Below, piece by piece: positions 49,261-58,407 of a stretch of 64,000 bases of DNA. The DNA lies in NCBI RefSeq assembly GCF_042659465.1, contig NZ_JBHSSW010000004.1:124001-188000 (forward strand), written 5' to 3'. Every line of letters starts with the position of its first letter. Position 1 is the stretch's first letter. The translations under genes and the position numbers were made by a program. This DNA is from Ponticaulis profundi (GTDB lineage: Bacteria > Pseudomonadota > Alphaproteobacteria > Caulobacterales > Hyphomonadaceae). A model generated the notes under the pieces. That model worked only from the letters and a program-made list of their open reading frames with translations. It was not told the origin of the DNA and made no database searches.

Positions 49261-50943
49261 ATGGCGTCAGACGCTGTCGAACGCGAATCCATGGAAGTCG
49301 ATGTGCTGATCATTGGCGGCGGACCAGCTGGTCTGTCGGCTGCGATCCGCTTGATGCAGCTCGCTCAGGAAAAGGGCGAGGAACTTTCTGTAATCCTGAT
49401 TGAAAAAGGCGGCGAGATCGGCGCTCACATTCTGTCTGGTGTCGTTATGGACCCGGTCGGTCTGGACACGCTGATTCCAGATTGGCGTACGAGCGATGAT
49501 CGTCCTCTGAAAACTGAGGTTACGGGCGACAAGTTCAAATATCTTGGTCCAAGCGGTGTGTTCGACATCTCCTGGCTGCCAATGCCTGGCTTCATGAAGA
49601 ACCACGGCAATTTCACCGGCTCTCTGGCAAATGTCTGCCGCTGGCTTGGTGCGCAAGCTGAAGAGATGGGCGTTGAGATCTTCCCGGGCTTTGCGGCTTC
49701 CGAGCTTGTTTACGGCGAGAATGGTGAAGTCAAAGGCGTCGTTGCCGGTGTTCAGGGACTGGATGCAGAGGGCAATCAAAAGCCGGATTTTGAGCCAGGC
49801 ATGGAACTGCTCGGCAAGTATGTTCTGTTCGCAGAAGGTACGCGCGGCTCTCTGACCAAACAGCTCATCCGCCAGTTCGAACTTGATAAAGACAGCGATC
49901 CGCAGAAATACGGTATTGGTCTCAAGGAAGTCTGGTCGGTTCCGGAAGAGAATTTCGACGAAGGTTATGTTCAGCACACGCTGGGCTGGCCACTCGATGA
50001 CAAGACGGGCGGCGGCAGCTTCCTCTATCACTTCCGTGACAATGGCGAGCCATTCGTGTCGCTCGGTTTCGTGGTTCACCTGAACTATCAGAACCCTTAT
50101 CTTGCGCCTTATCAGGAATTCCAGCGCTGGAAGCACCACCCGGAAGTTCTGAAATATATCGAAGGTGGCAAGCGCGTTGCTTATGGCGCACGTGCGATCA
50201 CCGAAGGTGGCTGGCAGTCTGTGCCGAAGCTCACTTTCCCGGGCGGCGCGCTGATTGGCTGTTCTGCAGGTTTTGTGAACGTGCCTCGGATCAAAGGCTC
50301 TCACAATGCGATCCTGACCGGCATGATGGGCGCCGAAGCTGCGTTCAACGCCCTTCAGGAAGGTCGTTCAGGCGACCAGCTCTTCGAATACGAAGAAGCT
50401 TACAAGGAATCGAGCGTTTATAACGAGCTGAAGCTGGTTCGAAACGTGAAGCCATTGCTGTCGAAATTCGGCACCATTATCGGTACCGGTCTCGGCGGTG
50501 TTGAGATGTGGCTCAACCAGATCATTGGCTGGTCGCCTTTCGGTACGATGTCTCACGACAAGACCGACGCTGCATCTCTGAAGCCAGCGTCCAAGTTCAA
50601 GCCGATCGATTATCCAAAGCCCGATGGTGTGATCAGCTTCGACAAGCTGACGAACGTGTCGTTCACCAACACTTACCACGCTGAAGATCAGCCATGTCAC
50701 CTGAAGGTGAAAGACATGGATCTCCAGAAAGCATCAGAGCTTGGTGTCTTTGATGGTCCATCTGCGCGTTACTGCCCGGCGGGCGTGTATGAGTGGGTCG
50801 AAGACACGAATGGTGAGAAGAAATTCCAGATCAACTCGCAGAACTGCATTCACTGCAAGACCTGCGATATCAAGGACCCGAACCAGAACATCAACTGGGA
50901 AACACCGGAAGGTGGCGGCGGTCCGGCATATCCGAACACCTGA
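49261..50943 (+). CDS. Electron-transfer flavoprotein:ubiquinone oxidoreductase
   Basis: This 560-residue membrane-bound flavoprotein opens with the FAD dinucleotide loop IIGGGPAGLSAAIRL (about residues 17-31). It continues with GGEIGAHILSGVVMDP and GKYVLFAEGTRGSL. The C-terminal [4Fe-4S] domain has CPAGVYEW and CIHCKTCDIKDP. It passes electrons from ETF (fatty acid and amino acid dehydrogenases) to ubiquinone. The etfAB genes are not in this window. A dyad-rich leader precedes it and a terminator follows. Confidence 0.96.
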   Translation: MASDAVERESMEVDVLIIGGGPAGLSAAIRLMQLAQEKGEELSVILIEKGGEIGAHILSGVVMDPVGLDTLIPDWRTSDDRPLKTEVTGDKFKYLGPSGVFDISWLPMPGFMKNHGNFTGSLANVCRWLGAQAEEMGVEIFPGFAASELVYGENGEVKGVVAGVQGLDAEGNQKPDFEPGMELLGKYVLFAEGTRGSLTKQLIRQFELDKDSDPQKYGIGLKEVWSVPEENFDEGYVQHTLGWPLDDKTGGGSFLYHFRDNGEPFVSLGFVVHLNYQNPYLAPYQEFQRWKHHPEVLKYIEGGKRVAYGARAITEGGWQSVPKLTFPGGALIGCSAGFVNVPRIKGSHNAILTGMMGAEAAFNALQEGRSGDQLFEYEEAYKESSVYNELKLVRNVKPLLSKFGTIIGTGLGGVEMWLNQIIGWSPFGTMSHDKTDAASLKPASKFKPIDYPKPDGVISFDKLTNVSFTNTYHAEDQPCHLKVKDMDLQKASELGVFDGPSARYCPAGVYEWVEDTNGEKKFQINSQNCIHCKTCDIKDPNQNINWETPEGGGGPAYPNT

Positions 50944-50965
50944 TCTGCAGCGCAGACTGAATGGG

Positions 50966-50991
50966 AAGGCGGCTTGTTTGAGCCGCCTTTT
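50966..50991 (+). terminator. Rho-independent terminator after the ETF-QO gene
   Basis: AAGGCGGCT and AGCCGCCTT, with a TGTTTG loop, are followed by TTCT, 23 bases past the stop. Confidence 0.85.
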
Positions 50992-51140
50992 CTGAATGTG
51001 GCGACATCCTGAACGTATAAGTTGCGCAATCAACGCGATATTCTTTGCAGTCTTCCGGCGTGCGCCGGACTAAACTGCAGTTTGTGATGAAGCGTGACGA
51101 AAATACGTTTGTAATTTTGGTTCAATACTTCCAGACTTCC

Positions 51141-52904
51141 ATGATGAAGAAATTTCTTGCGTTCAGTATTGCCGGGGCGGCCTGTGCCTTTGTCGCCGGT
51201 TGCATGACACCGTCAGCGACAGCTCCAGGCGAAGTCTTTTTACCGCCGCCGCCGGAAGCAAAGCAGTATTCTGACTTTCTGATCGGGCGATATGCCTATC
51301 TGAACCAAAATCCAGCGCTTGCAGCCGAGACCGCATCACGTGCTGCCAAGCGCGATCCTGAGGATGGTTTTCTGCTGGAGCGCGCGGTTCTGTTTTCGCT
51401 GCTTGCCGGTGAAACCAATGATGCTGTGCGTCTGGCCAAAACAGGCCAGTCCAAAGCCGATAAGCTTCAGGCGGTCACGAGGCTGACTCTCGCCTCCGAT
51501 TATTTCCGTCGCGAACGATATGAAGACGCGCGGGAGATCCTCTCCACCGACAATTTCGATCTTTATAACCGCGTTGTTTCCCGCTCTATGTCCGCATGGG
51601 CTGCGGTCGGTATGGATGAGAGTGAGGCTGCTCGGACGCATGTCATTGAGGCATTGATCGGTGATGACGTTCTGGACGGCGTGAACCTCTTCATGCTGGC
51701 GTTTATTCAGCAATCCATGGGAGAGGAAGAGGACGCGATCGAAACCTTCTGGACGGTCTGGAATGAACGGATGCGCCTCGCGATTGCGTGTGAGCAATTC
51801 GCGCGCACGCTGGCTGCAAATGGCGACACCGAAGCGGCGCTTGTTCTGACCGAGCAGTTTCGAAATGAAATCGGCCCGAACCCGGCCATCGACAGCCTTC
51901 GTGAGGACATCCTTGCAGGCAAGACAATCAAGGCCAAACCGGTATCTGCGCGGACGGGCGCAAGTCTTTCCATCTATGCGCTCGCGGCAGCGCTGGCAGC
52001 CGAAACGCGCGAAGACGACATTGCGAGCGCATATTTCGAGCTGGCACTTTTCATCAATCCGGATCTCGATCTTGCCCGGACCATGCTTGGCAATACGCTT
52101 GATCAGGCCGGTCGCCGCGAAGAAGCGGTCTATGTGCTGGACGATATCAAGCCAAGCTCGCCTTTCTATGCGACATCGAGAGGGCAGCTCGCCTGGGTGC
52201 TCATGCGCCTTGATCGTGACGCTGAGGCGATCGAAACCGCGCAGGAGGCCTTCGACAAAACCGGTGATCGTGACCTCGCAATTCAGATTGGCGACCTGAA
52301 TAGGGCACAGGAAAACTATGACGCGGCATATCGCTGGTTCAACAAGGTTGTAACCGAGGACGAGCAGGCCGGACGAGAAGATTGGCGTGCATATTACGCA
52401 CGTGGGCTCGCTCATGATGCACTCGATCGGTGGCCGGATGCCGAGCGTGACTTGCGGCGTTCGCTCGATATCAAGCCGGATCAGCCGCAAGTGCTGAACT
52501 ATCTTGGCTATTCCTGGGTTGATCGCGGCGAAAACCTCGAAGAGGCGTTCAATCTCATCCAGCAAGCCGTCGCGCTTAGCCCGCAATCTGGCTTCATCGT
52601 CGATAGTCTTGGCTGGGCACACTACAAGATGGGCCAATATGACGAGGCAGTGACGTATCTGGAGCGCGCTGTCGGTCTGGCTGCCAATGATCCGATCCTA
52701 AATGATCACCTGGGCGATGCATACTGGCGGGCCGGAAAAGAGCTTCAGGCACGTTTCCAATGGGAACACGCGCTCAATCTCAACCCGACGGATGAAGATG
52801 CAGAGAAAATCCGGCTGAAACTTGAACATGGTCTGGATCCGCTGAGCGATAAAGCACAGAAGCTCGTTGAAACGGACGTCAACGCTGAGACCAGTGTTCA
52901 GTAG
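51141..52904 (+). CDS. TPR-repeat lipoprotein upstream of ispE
   Basis: This 587-residue protein has a type II signal peptide ending VAGC (Cys21), a proline-rich spacer (PPPPEAKQ) and about ten tetratricopeptide repeats. The last are canonical (DWRAYYARGLAHDALDRWPDAERDL, QVLNYLGYSWVDRG, NDHLGDAYWRAGKELQA). It is probably an outer- or inner-membrane-anchored scaffold. The frame opens at 51045, but the start at 51141 or 51144 gives a proper signal peptide. It is 17 bases upstream of ispE, an arrangement I recall as common in alphaproteobacteria. Confidence 0.85.
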   Translation: MMKKFLAFSIAGAACAFVAGCMTPSATAPGEVFLPPPPEAKQYSDFLIGRYAYLNQNPALAAETASRAAKRDPEDGFLLERAVLFSLLAGETNDAVRLAKTGQSKADKLQAVTRLTLASDYFRRERYEDAREILSTDNFDLYNRVVSRSMSAWAAVGMDESEAARTHVIEALIGDDVLDGVNLFMLAFIQQSMGEEEDAIETFWTVWNERMRLAIACEQFARTLAANGDTEAALVLTEQFRNEIGPNPAIDSLREDILAGKTIKAKPVSARTGASLSIYALAAALAAETREDDIASAYFELALFINPDLDLARTMLGNTLDQAGRREEAVYVLDDIKPSSPFYATSRGQLAWVLMRLDRDAEAIETAQEAFDKTGDRDLAIQIGDLNRAQENYDAAYRWFNKVVTEDEQAGREDWRAYYARGLAHDALDRWPDAERDLRRSLDIKPDQPQVLNYLGYSWVDRGENLEEAFNLIQQAVALSPQSGFIVDSLGWAHYKMGQYDEAVTYLERAVGLAANDPILNDHLGDAYWRAGKELQARFQWEHALNLNPTDEDAEKIRLKLEHGLDPLSDKAQKLVETDVNAETSVQ

Positions 52905-52921
52905 ACGCCATAGAGGTCGAC

Positions 52922-53833
52922 ATGTTTGCGATTCATGCACCGGCGAAGGTGAACCTGTATCTCCATGTTGGGCCGCCAGGGGATGACGGGCGTCATCCGC
53001 TGGATAGTCTGGTCGTTTTTGCCGACGCACGTGCAGCAGACCGCATTGTTTTTGCGCCGTCTTCCGAACCCTCTCTCACATTTCAGATTTCGAACGGGTC
53101 GAATGAAGTGCTTGAGCCGGATGAGAGCAATCTGGTTCTCCGCGCTGTCCGGGCACTCGAGGCAGCAAGCGGTGTGAGGGTATCAGGCACGCTGACATTG
53201 GAAAAGCACCTCCCGATAGCTGCGGGGATTGGCGGGGGCTCTGCTGATGCAGCCGCTGTTCTGTTGATGTTGAATGCCGGTCTGTCGCTCGGATTTGATC
53301 GCAAGCAGCTGATGGAGATAGCTGTTCCGTTGGGGGGTGATGTGCCCGCTTGCGTGGCTGGTGAGCCGGTGCTGATGCGAGGCGATGGCGATCGGGTCGA
53401 GCCATTAAAGGCACCGCATCCCGTCCTGCCTGCGCTCATTTTCTGGCCGGGGCTTGCCTGTCCGACCGGGCCTGTTTTCCGCAAGTATGACGCGATGGGG
53501 CCACGTGCGGATTTCGCTGAGACGGCGCCGCCCGAATTTCTTGATCCAATGACTTATGCTGCGCAGCTTTCAGCATATTATCAGAACGACCTTGAAGCGC
53601 CGGCCTGTGCGCTCATTCCCGAGATTTCAGATGTGTTGTCAGCGCTCCGAGCAACTGAAGGCCAGAGCATGACGGCGCTTTCCGGGTCCGGTGCGACCTG
53701 TTTTGCGATCTACGACACGGAAATGTCGGCGCGGTCGGCTGCTTTCGAAATGGAGCGGCGTTTTCCGGCTGGACGCGCTTTCATCACACAGCTTGGCGCT
53801 GCGGGGTTTGACCCTGAAGGGTTCTCACTTTAA
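52922..53833 (+). CDS. ispE: 4-diphosphocytidyl-2-C-methyl-D-erythritol kinase
   Basis: This 303-residue GHMP kinase of the MEP pathway has the N-terminal APAKVNLYLHV with the catalytic Lys, and the ATP loop LPIAAGIGGGSADAAA near residues 98-113. The third GHMP motif is TALSGSGATCFAIY. It phosphorylates CDP-methylerythritol in the cytoplasm. ispH lies 30 kb away. Its ATG follows the TPR lipoprotein gene by 17 bases. Confidence 0.95.
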   Translation: MFAIHAPAKVNLYLHVGPPGDDGRHPLDSLVVFADARAADRIVFAPSSEPSLTFQISNGSNEVLEPDESNLVLRAVRALEAASGVRVSGTLTLEKHLPIAAGIGGGSADAAAVLLMLNAGLSLGFDRKQLMEIAVPLGGDVPACVAGEPVLMRGDGDRVEPLKAPHPVLPALIFWPGLACPTGPVFRKYDAMGPRADFAETAPPEFLDPMTYAAQLSAYYQNDLEAPACALIPEISDVLSALRATEGQSMTALSGSGATCFAIYDTEMSARSAAFEMERRFPAGRAFITQLGAAGFDPEGFSL

Positions 53834-53862
53834 TCGATTGTATTAATCGGGAGAGACAAAGC

Positions 53863-54897
53863 ATGAGTGAACTGTGGCCAGCATTGGGACTTGCTGTTCT
53901 TGCATGCTGCGTTGCTGCGCTCATTGGCCGGTTCTTGCTCTGGAAGGGACCGAGAGACCATCCGGATGGCGGGCGCAAATCACAGGCTCAGGCCATGCCG
54001 ACATCGGGCGGACTGGCTGTTTTCTTTGCGGTTTTGCCGCTAAGTCTGGTTATGTTGCTGATCTCGGATGATTGGCTTTCCTTCACCTATATCGCGCTGT
54101 TTGCATCCTGTATTTACATGCTGGTGATGGGGCTTTGGGACGATCTTGCGACTCTGCCGGCACTGCCGAAACTGGCGGCTCAGCTCATTATTGCCCTCGG
54201 CATTACGATGGTCGGAATACGGGTCGAGTTTATTGATCTTGGTCGGCATTATATCGAGCTTGGCGTCATCGCCGGGGTGCTTGGCTCGGCCGCCTGGCTC
54301 GTTGTCGTCACGAATGCCGTCAATTTCATGGATGGATCTGACGGCCTGGCGATGGGGTCCTGCGCCATGATTTCCGCAGGATTGGCTCTGCTGGCCAGTC
54401 TGACAGGCATCTGGGATGTGGCAACACTGGCCATGATTTTGTGTGGCGGGCTGTTGGGACTTCTCTTCTGGAACGGACGAGGCAAACTGTTCGCAGGAGA
54501 TACAGGGGCGCTTTTTGTCGGGTTCTATCTCGCCGCGCTTACGCTCATCTGGGTTAGCCGACTTGAAACATCGGTGTGGATTGCGCCGGCGCTCTTCATT
54601 GGCTTTCTGAGCGATGTCCTGCTGACCCTCATCTGGCGCTATAAGCACAAGCGCAATCTGCTGCAGCCGCATCGCGAACATATTTTTCAGCTGATGATAA
54701 AAGCGGGTACCAGCCACGCGCTGACTGCCTGGATATATGCCTGGATTGCCATGCACGGTATTTTGATCGCGGGCATCTCCTTCGCATTACCGCGTGGGAC
54801 GGCGATGGTTGGCTTCTTCCTGTTGCTGGCAATTTTGTATTTTATCAGCCGGAAAATCCGCCGCTCAGCGATCGAGCACGGTTACCTTGTACCCTAG
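53863..54897 (+). CDS. Polyprenyl-phosphate sugar-1-phosphate transferase (WecA/MraY family)
   Basis: This 344-residue protein has about ten membrane helices. It belongs to the PNPT family: the region RDHPDGGRKSQAQAMPTSGG, the Asp-rich MGLWDDLATLP, NAVNFMDGSDGLAMG, LFAGDTGALFVGF, and the HREHIFQLMIKAG loop, a variant of the HxHxYQ-type motif. It attaches a UDP-linked sugar phosphate to undecaprenyl phosphate, the first step of a surface glycan. The sugar (GlcNAc, GalNAc or other) cannot be told. It is 29 bases after ispE and tail-to-tail with the prenyl synthase gene. Confidence 0.9.
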   Translation: MSELWPALGLAVLACCVAALIGRFLLWKGPRDHPDGGRKSQAQAMPTSGGLAVFFAVLPLSLVMLLISDDWLSFTYIALFASCIYMLVMGLWDDLATLPALPKLAAQLIIALGITMVGIRVEFIDLGRHYIELGVIAGVLGSAAWLVVVTNAVNFMDGSDGLAMGSCAMISAGLALLASLTGIWDVATLAMILCGGLLGLLFWNGRGKLFAGDTGALFVGFYLAALTLIWVSRLETSVWIAPALFIGFLSDVLLTLIWRYKHKRNLLQPHREHIFQLMIKAGTSHALTAWIYAWIAMHGILIAGISFALPRGTAMVGFFLLLAILYFISRKIRRSAIEHGYLVP

Positions 54898-54911
54898 CAG
54901 TATCGGTAGGA

Positions 54912-55928
54912 TCAGTAGGCGCGCTCGACGCAGAAGTCGGCAAGATCAGCCAGCGCATCAATGAATTCTGATGGCGGAAGTGCCTTCATCGCTTTCTTGG
55001 CGATCGCGATATAGGAGCGTGCCTCTGCGAACGTGTCCTCAGCGGCGCCTGTGGAGCGGATCAGATGGATTGCGTGTGTCAGGTCTTCGTCTTTTTGCGT
55101 GTCAGGGTTCAGCGCGCGATCCCAGAATGCCTTGTCTTCGGCATTGCCGCGGCGGCGAGCAATGACGACAGGCAGCGTGATCTTGCATTCGCGGAAGTCG
55201 TCCCCGACGGATTTGCCGATTACGGCTGTTGTGCCGCCATAGTCGAGGGCATCGTCGACCAGCTGAAAGGCGAGGCCGAGGTTCTTGCCATAGGTTGCGA
55301 AGGCGGCAATCGCATCATCGTCAGCGTCTGCGCAAACAGCGCCGGAGCGCGCGGCTGCTTCAAACAGTGCGGCGGTCTTGGCTTCGATGATGGAGAGATA
55401 GTCTTCGGTTGGCAGATCCAGTCGGCCCTGAACTGCAAGTTGGTGAACCTCACCCTCGGCAATCACAGTGGATGCATTGGACAGGATATCGAGAACGGGC
55501 AGGCGGCCTGTTTCGACCATCAGCGTGAAAGCACGCGCAAAAAGGAAGTCGCCAACCAGAATGCTGGCGGAGTTGCCCCAGATGTTCTTTGCGGCCTGCT
55601 TGCCGCGGCGCAGATCCGATTCATCGACAACGTCATCGTGGAGCAGCGTGGCTGTGTGGATGAATTCCACCGCTGTCGCCAGACAATGCACTGGCTCCAT
55701 GTCAGTCGCGCCGCAAGCGCGCGCAACCGCGAGGGTAATGAGTGGGCGCAAACGCTTTCCACCAGCTGATACGATGTAGCCGGAAAGATTGGGAATGACA
55801 GATACAGGACTTGCAGAGCGCGACTCGAGAAGTGCTTCCACTGCCGCGACGTCTTCACTCAGCAAATTGCTGAGAGTCTGAAATGCACCGGCGGTCTTCG
55901 CTGGTTTCGTATTAGCTTCCAAGGTCAC
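54912..55928 (-). CDS. Polyprenyl (probably octaprenyl/decaprenyl) diphosphate synthase
   Basis: This 338-residue trans-prenyltransferase has the first Asp-rich motif LLHDDVVDESDLRRG near residues 95-110 and the second FQLVDDALDYGG near 225-236, then GKSVGDDFRECKITLPV. Together these mark long-chain E-polyprenyl synthases such as IspB. It makes the side chain of ubiquinone from IPP. Chain length depends on residues upstream of the first motif, which I cannot judge with confidence. Confidence 0.93.
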   Translation of the reverse strand: MTLEANTKPAKTAGAFQTLSNLLSEDVAAVEALLESRSASPVSVIPNLSGYIVSAGGKRLRPLITLAVARACGATDMEPVHCLATAVEFIHTATLLHDDVVDESDLRRGKQAAKNIWGNSASILVGDFLFARAFTLMVETGRLPVLDILSNASTVIAEGEVHQLAVQGRLDLPTEDYLSIIEAKTAALFEAAARSGAVCADADDDAIAAFATYGKNLGLAFQLVDDALDYGGTTAVIGKSVGDDFRECKITLPVVIARRRGNAEDKAFWDRALNPDTQKDEDLTHAIHLIRSTGAAEDTFAEARSYIAIAKKAMKALPPSEFIDALADLADFCVERAY

Positions 55929-56155
55929 ACCCTTTCAAACACATATGTTCAATATGGATCAATCGGGCGTAAGTGAAGTGCTGAACATGCATTCAACGTA
56001 ACTGCGCCGCATTTGCCCTCATTTCGAGATTTAAAAGAGATTTGTCCAGTCCCGAAACAAGGTTATGCGATGAATTGAAGCGAATTTTCTTGTGTCGGCA
56101 ACGGACTGTCCCACATTTCACACAGGAAAATTGATCCTGATTAAAGGTGGCCCGT

Positions 56156-56359
56156 ATGGTTGAGCTGTATCGCACCAACAATATGATCGAACTTTCTTTT
56201 CTGGAATCACTCCTGAGCGATGCAGGTATCGACTATGTCATCACCGACCAGTTTACGTCGGTTGTGGAAGGCTCAATCGGCGCGATCCAGCGGCGGGTCC
56301 TGATCAATGAAGCTGATGAAATGAGCGCACGTAACCTCCTCAAGGAGCTCGACCGTTGA
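56156..56359 (+). CDS. DUF2007 domain protein
   Basis: This 67-residue protein (VELYRTNNMIELSFLESLLSDAGID ... LINEADEMSARNLLKEL) matches the DUF2007 putative signal-transducing domain, a ferredoxin-like small fold related to PII-type proteins. The function is unproven. ATG 56156 lies behind AAAGGTGG; a GTG at 56147 is also in frame. It overlaps the methyltransferase start (TTGA), a pairing I recall as frequent in alphaproteobacteria. Confidence 0.88.
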   Translation: MVELYRTNNMIELSFLESLLSDAGIDYVITDQFTSVVEGSIGAIQRRVLINEADEMSARNLLKELDR

Positions 56360-57096
56360 GTGATTCAGACGTCACAGAAGACTGGTTGCTGAACGAACAG
56401 GTCCGACTCTTCCAGCCGAAAAAAGGATACCGGGCCGGGCTCGATGCCATTTTGCTCGCGGCGAGCCTTGATGGCCGACCTGGCGAGCATTTCCTCGAAC
56501 TGGGCTGCGGGGCAGGCGGCGCTTTGTTTCCATCGGCGCACCGCTTGCTGGAGGCTCGTTTTACCGGGGTGGAGCGCGTGCCTCTTATGGTGGCGCTGGC
56601 AAAGCGGGGAATTGAGGCCAACCGGTTCTCGGACCGGGTGAATGTGGTTGAGGCGGATATCAGCCAGCTGCCGAAGGACTGGGAGAACGGTTTCGATCAG
56701 GTGTTTTCAAATCCACCTTATTTTGAACCGGGACGTATTCAGGCACCGCATGAAGGACGCAGTCACGCTTATATGGCGGATGTGTCGCTCGCAGACTGGC
56801 TGAAGGCCATGTTGCATGCTGCTAAACCCAAGGGGCGGATCACGATTATACATCGCGGCGGTGCGCTTGGCGATATTCTCAGTTATCTGATGAGCCGAAC
56901 CGGTCAGATTGAAGTCTACCCGATCCGGTCTGCACCGGGAGAAGCCGCAAAACGGGTGATTGTCACCGCGCGTAAAGGTCTTCGCCGCGGAGACATTGTT
57001 TTGCATGACGGCATGAACATGTATCCCAGCCGCGGAACGACGACATATACCGATGAAGCCAAGCGTATTCTGAACGGCGGACCACTGAACTGGTAA
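56356..57096 (+). CDS. TrmN6/YfiC-like SAM-dependent methyltransferase
   Basis: This 246-residue class I methyltransferase has the SAM loop LELGCGAGGALF (about residues 37-48) and the amino-methylating NPPYFEPG motif near 117-124, as in tRNA1(Val) A37 N6-methyltransferase. GYRAGLDAILLAAS at the N-terminus is also typical. It starts at TTG 56356, eight bases after AAGGAG and overlapping the DUF2007 stop. RNA target identity is inferred from the family. Confidence 0.88.
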   Translation: MSDSDVTEDWLLNEQVRLFQPKKGYRAGLDAILLAASLDGRPGEHFLELGCGAGGALFPSAHRLLEARFTGVERVPLMVALAKRGIEANRFSDRVNVVEADISQLPKDWENGFDQVFSNPPYFEPGRIQAPHEGRSHAYMADVSLADWLKAMLHAAKPKGRITIIHRGGALGDILSYLMSRTGQIEVYPIRSAPGEAAKRVIVTARKGLRRGDIVLHDGMNMYPSRGTTTYTDEAKRILNGGPLNW

Positions 57097-57126
57097 GGTA
57101 TTTGCGTCTTTCGTGGGTTTCCAATG

Positions 57127-57152
57127 AAAAAGGCACGCCGAGGCGTGCCTTT
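57127..57152. terminator. Bidirectional terminator, methyltransferase / aminotransferase genes
   Basis: AAAGGCACGCC and GGCGTGCCTTT form a perfect stem with a two-base centre between convergent genes. T/A-runs lie on both sides. Confidence 0.85.
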
Positions 57153-57178
57153 CCTGTTTGCCGCTTCCCTTCGGCTAT

Positions 57179-58345
57179 TTAGATCGAAGTCAGAATGTCC
57201 TTCGCAGCTGCATGGCATTTCTCGATTTCATGATCGAGACCCACACAGATGCGTGTCCATTCCGGTTTCTCCGACCAACGCGCCCCCACGACGCGTACAC
57301 CTTTCTCCAGCATTTTCGCTGCAAATTCGGCGTTGTTCATGCCCAGATCCATATAGATGAAGCTGCCTTGTGGATTTTCCGCGATTGGACGGCCAAGGTC
57401 TTTGGCCATCGCAATCAGCTTTTCACGGCCGAGCTTCGTTTTCAGGCGCATTTCTTCAAAATAGGCGGTATCAGCTAGCGCTGCTGACGCTGCAACAATG
57501 CCGAGCTTGTTGACGTTTGAAAGGTGGCCATAGCCCATCATCTCATTGCGCATGTCGGTTGGCAGTAATGCATAGCCGACACGTTGCCCCGCCATGGCGT
57601 AGATTTTTGAGAAGGTGCGCGCGACAATGACCGGGCGTCCCATTCTGACATATTTCGTCATGACACCAGCTGGAAAGTCGTCTGCCATGTCGAGATAGGC
57701 TTCGTCGACAAACACGGGCACCTTGGCTGAAAATTCGTCCATAAAGGCGTCGAGTTCAGCCGGGTCCATGGTTTTGCCGGTCGGATTGTTCGGGTTGCAA
57801 AGATAAACACAAGTGCCTGGCTTCACCTGCGCGGCAATGGCTTCCAGGTCATATCCGAGATCAGGCTTGGTTGGGGTATAGGAAACCGGAACGCCAAAGG
57901 CCTCAGCGACGCGTGGAACGCCTTCATAGGTCAGCGCCGATGTGATGATCGTTTTGTCATTCTGCTTGGCCCAGAGTGAGAAGGTCGCCAGCAAAGGAGT
58001 GGAGCCATTTGCGATGATGACTTCATCCGGCGAGACATCTTCCTTCGCCGCAATCTGCTCGCCCAGTTTCACAAGGCTTGGGTAGGTGTAGCGGTAAATG
58101 TTTCCAAGCTCGCCTTTCATTGCCTCAATGGCCTTTGGAGACGGACCGAAAGGGTTCTCATTGGATGACAGAATGGCCAGCGCGTCTTTGTCGGGTTCAC
58201 CGATCGCATCAGCCGCTTCCGCGCTCTGCTGCGCGCATGCTGAAATAAAACCGGCAGCGCTCATCGCGCTTGCCCCCAGACCGGCCATTTTCAGCCAGTT
58301 GCGTCGAGACAGGTTTTGGGGTTCCTCAAGAAGTGAATCTGACAT
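57179..58345 (-). CDS. Tat-exported, lipobox-bearing PLP aminotransferase (HisC-like fold)
   Basis: The 388 residues start at ATG 58345, with GAGGT eight bases ahead. The N-terminus has a twin-arginine motif SRRNWLK (residues 13-19), a hydrophobic stretch and ISAC (Cys37), so it may be a Tat-exported lipoprotein. The rest is a fold-type I aminotransferase like histidinol-phosphate aminotransferase: SSNENPFGPSP, YLCNPNNPTGK (cofactor), VFVDEAYLDM (Asp and Tyr) and the PLP lysine in RTFSKIYAMAGQRVGYA. The substrate is unknown; the location suggests a periplasmic amine or amino acid, unlike cytoplasmic HisC. A frame to 58396 lacks a usable ribosome-binding site. Confidence 0.9.
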   Translation of the reverse strand: MSDSLLEEPQNLSRRNWLKMAGLGASAMSAAGFISACAQQSAEAADAIGEPDKDALAILSSNENPFGPSPKAIEAMKGELGNIYRYTYPSLVKLGEQIAAKEDVSPDEVIIANGSTPLLATFSLWAKQNDKTIITSALTYEGVPRVAEAFGVPVSYTPTKPDLGYDLEAIAAQVKPGTCVYLCNPNNPTGKTMDPAELDAFMDEFSAKVPVFVDEAYLDMADDFPAGVMTKYVRMGRPVIVARTFSKIYAMAGQRVGYALLPTDMRNEMMGYGHLSNVNKLGIVAASAALADTAYFEEMRLKTKLGREKLIAMAKDLGRPIAENPQGSFIYMDLGMNNAEFAAKMLEKGVRVVGARWSEKPEWTRICVGLDHEIEKCHAAAKDILTSI

Positions 58346-58349
58346 CACG

Positions 58350-58407
58350 TATACCTCAGCTTGCGTCAGGCGGGTGGTGCAATCGAAAACCCGCATCCTT
58401 GAGGTAT
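58350..58407 (-). promoter_or_regulatory. Inverted repeat that would mask the aminotransferase Shine-Dalgarno sequence
   Basis: On the minus strand, ATACCTCA (58407-58400) pairs with TGAGGTAT (58358-58351). The second arm contains the Shine-Dalgarno GAGGT of the aminotransferase gene. An inner stem, GCGGGT/ACCCGC, at 58394-58389 and 58375-58370, fits inside. This would hide the site when folded. It is possibly a translational control element (thermometer, riboswitch or leader). It matches no known class I can name. Confidence 0.55.

Noticed and set aside
53076..53484. Minus-strand frames inside ispE
   Set aside because: They are shadows of the GHMP kinase gene, with no start signals or domains.
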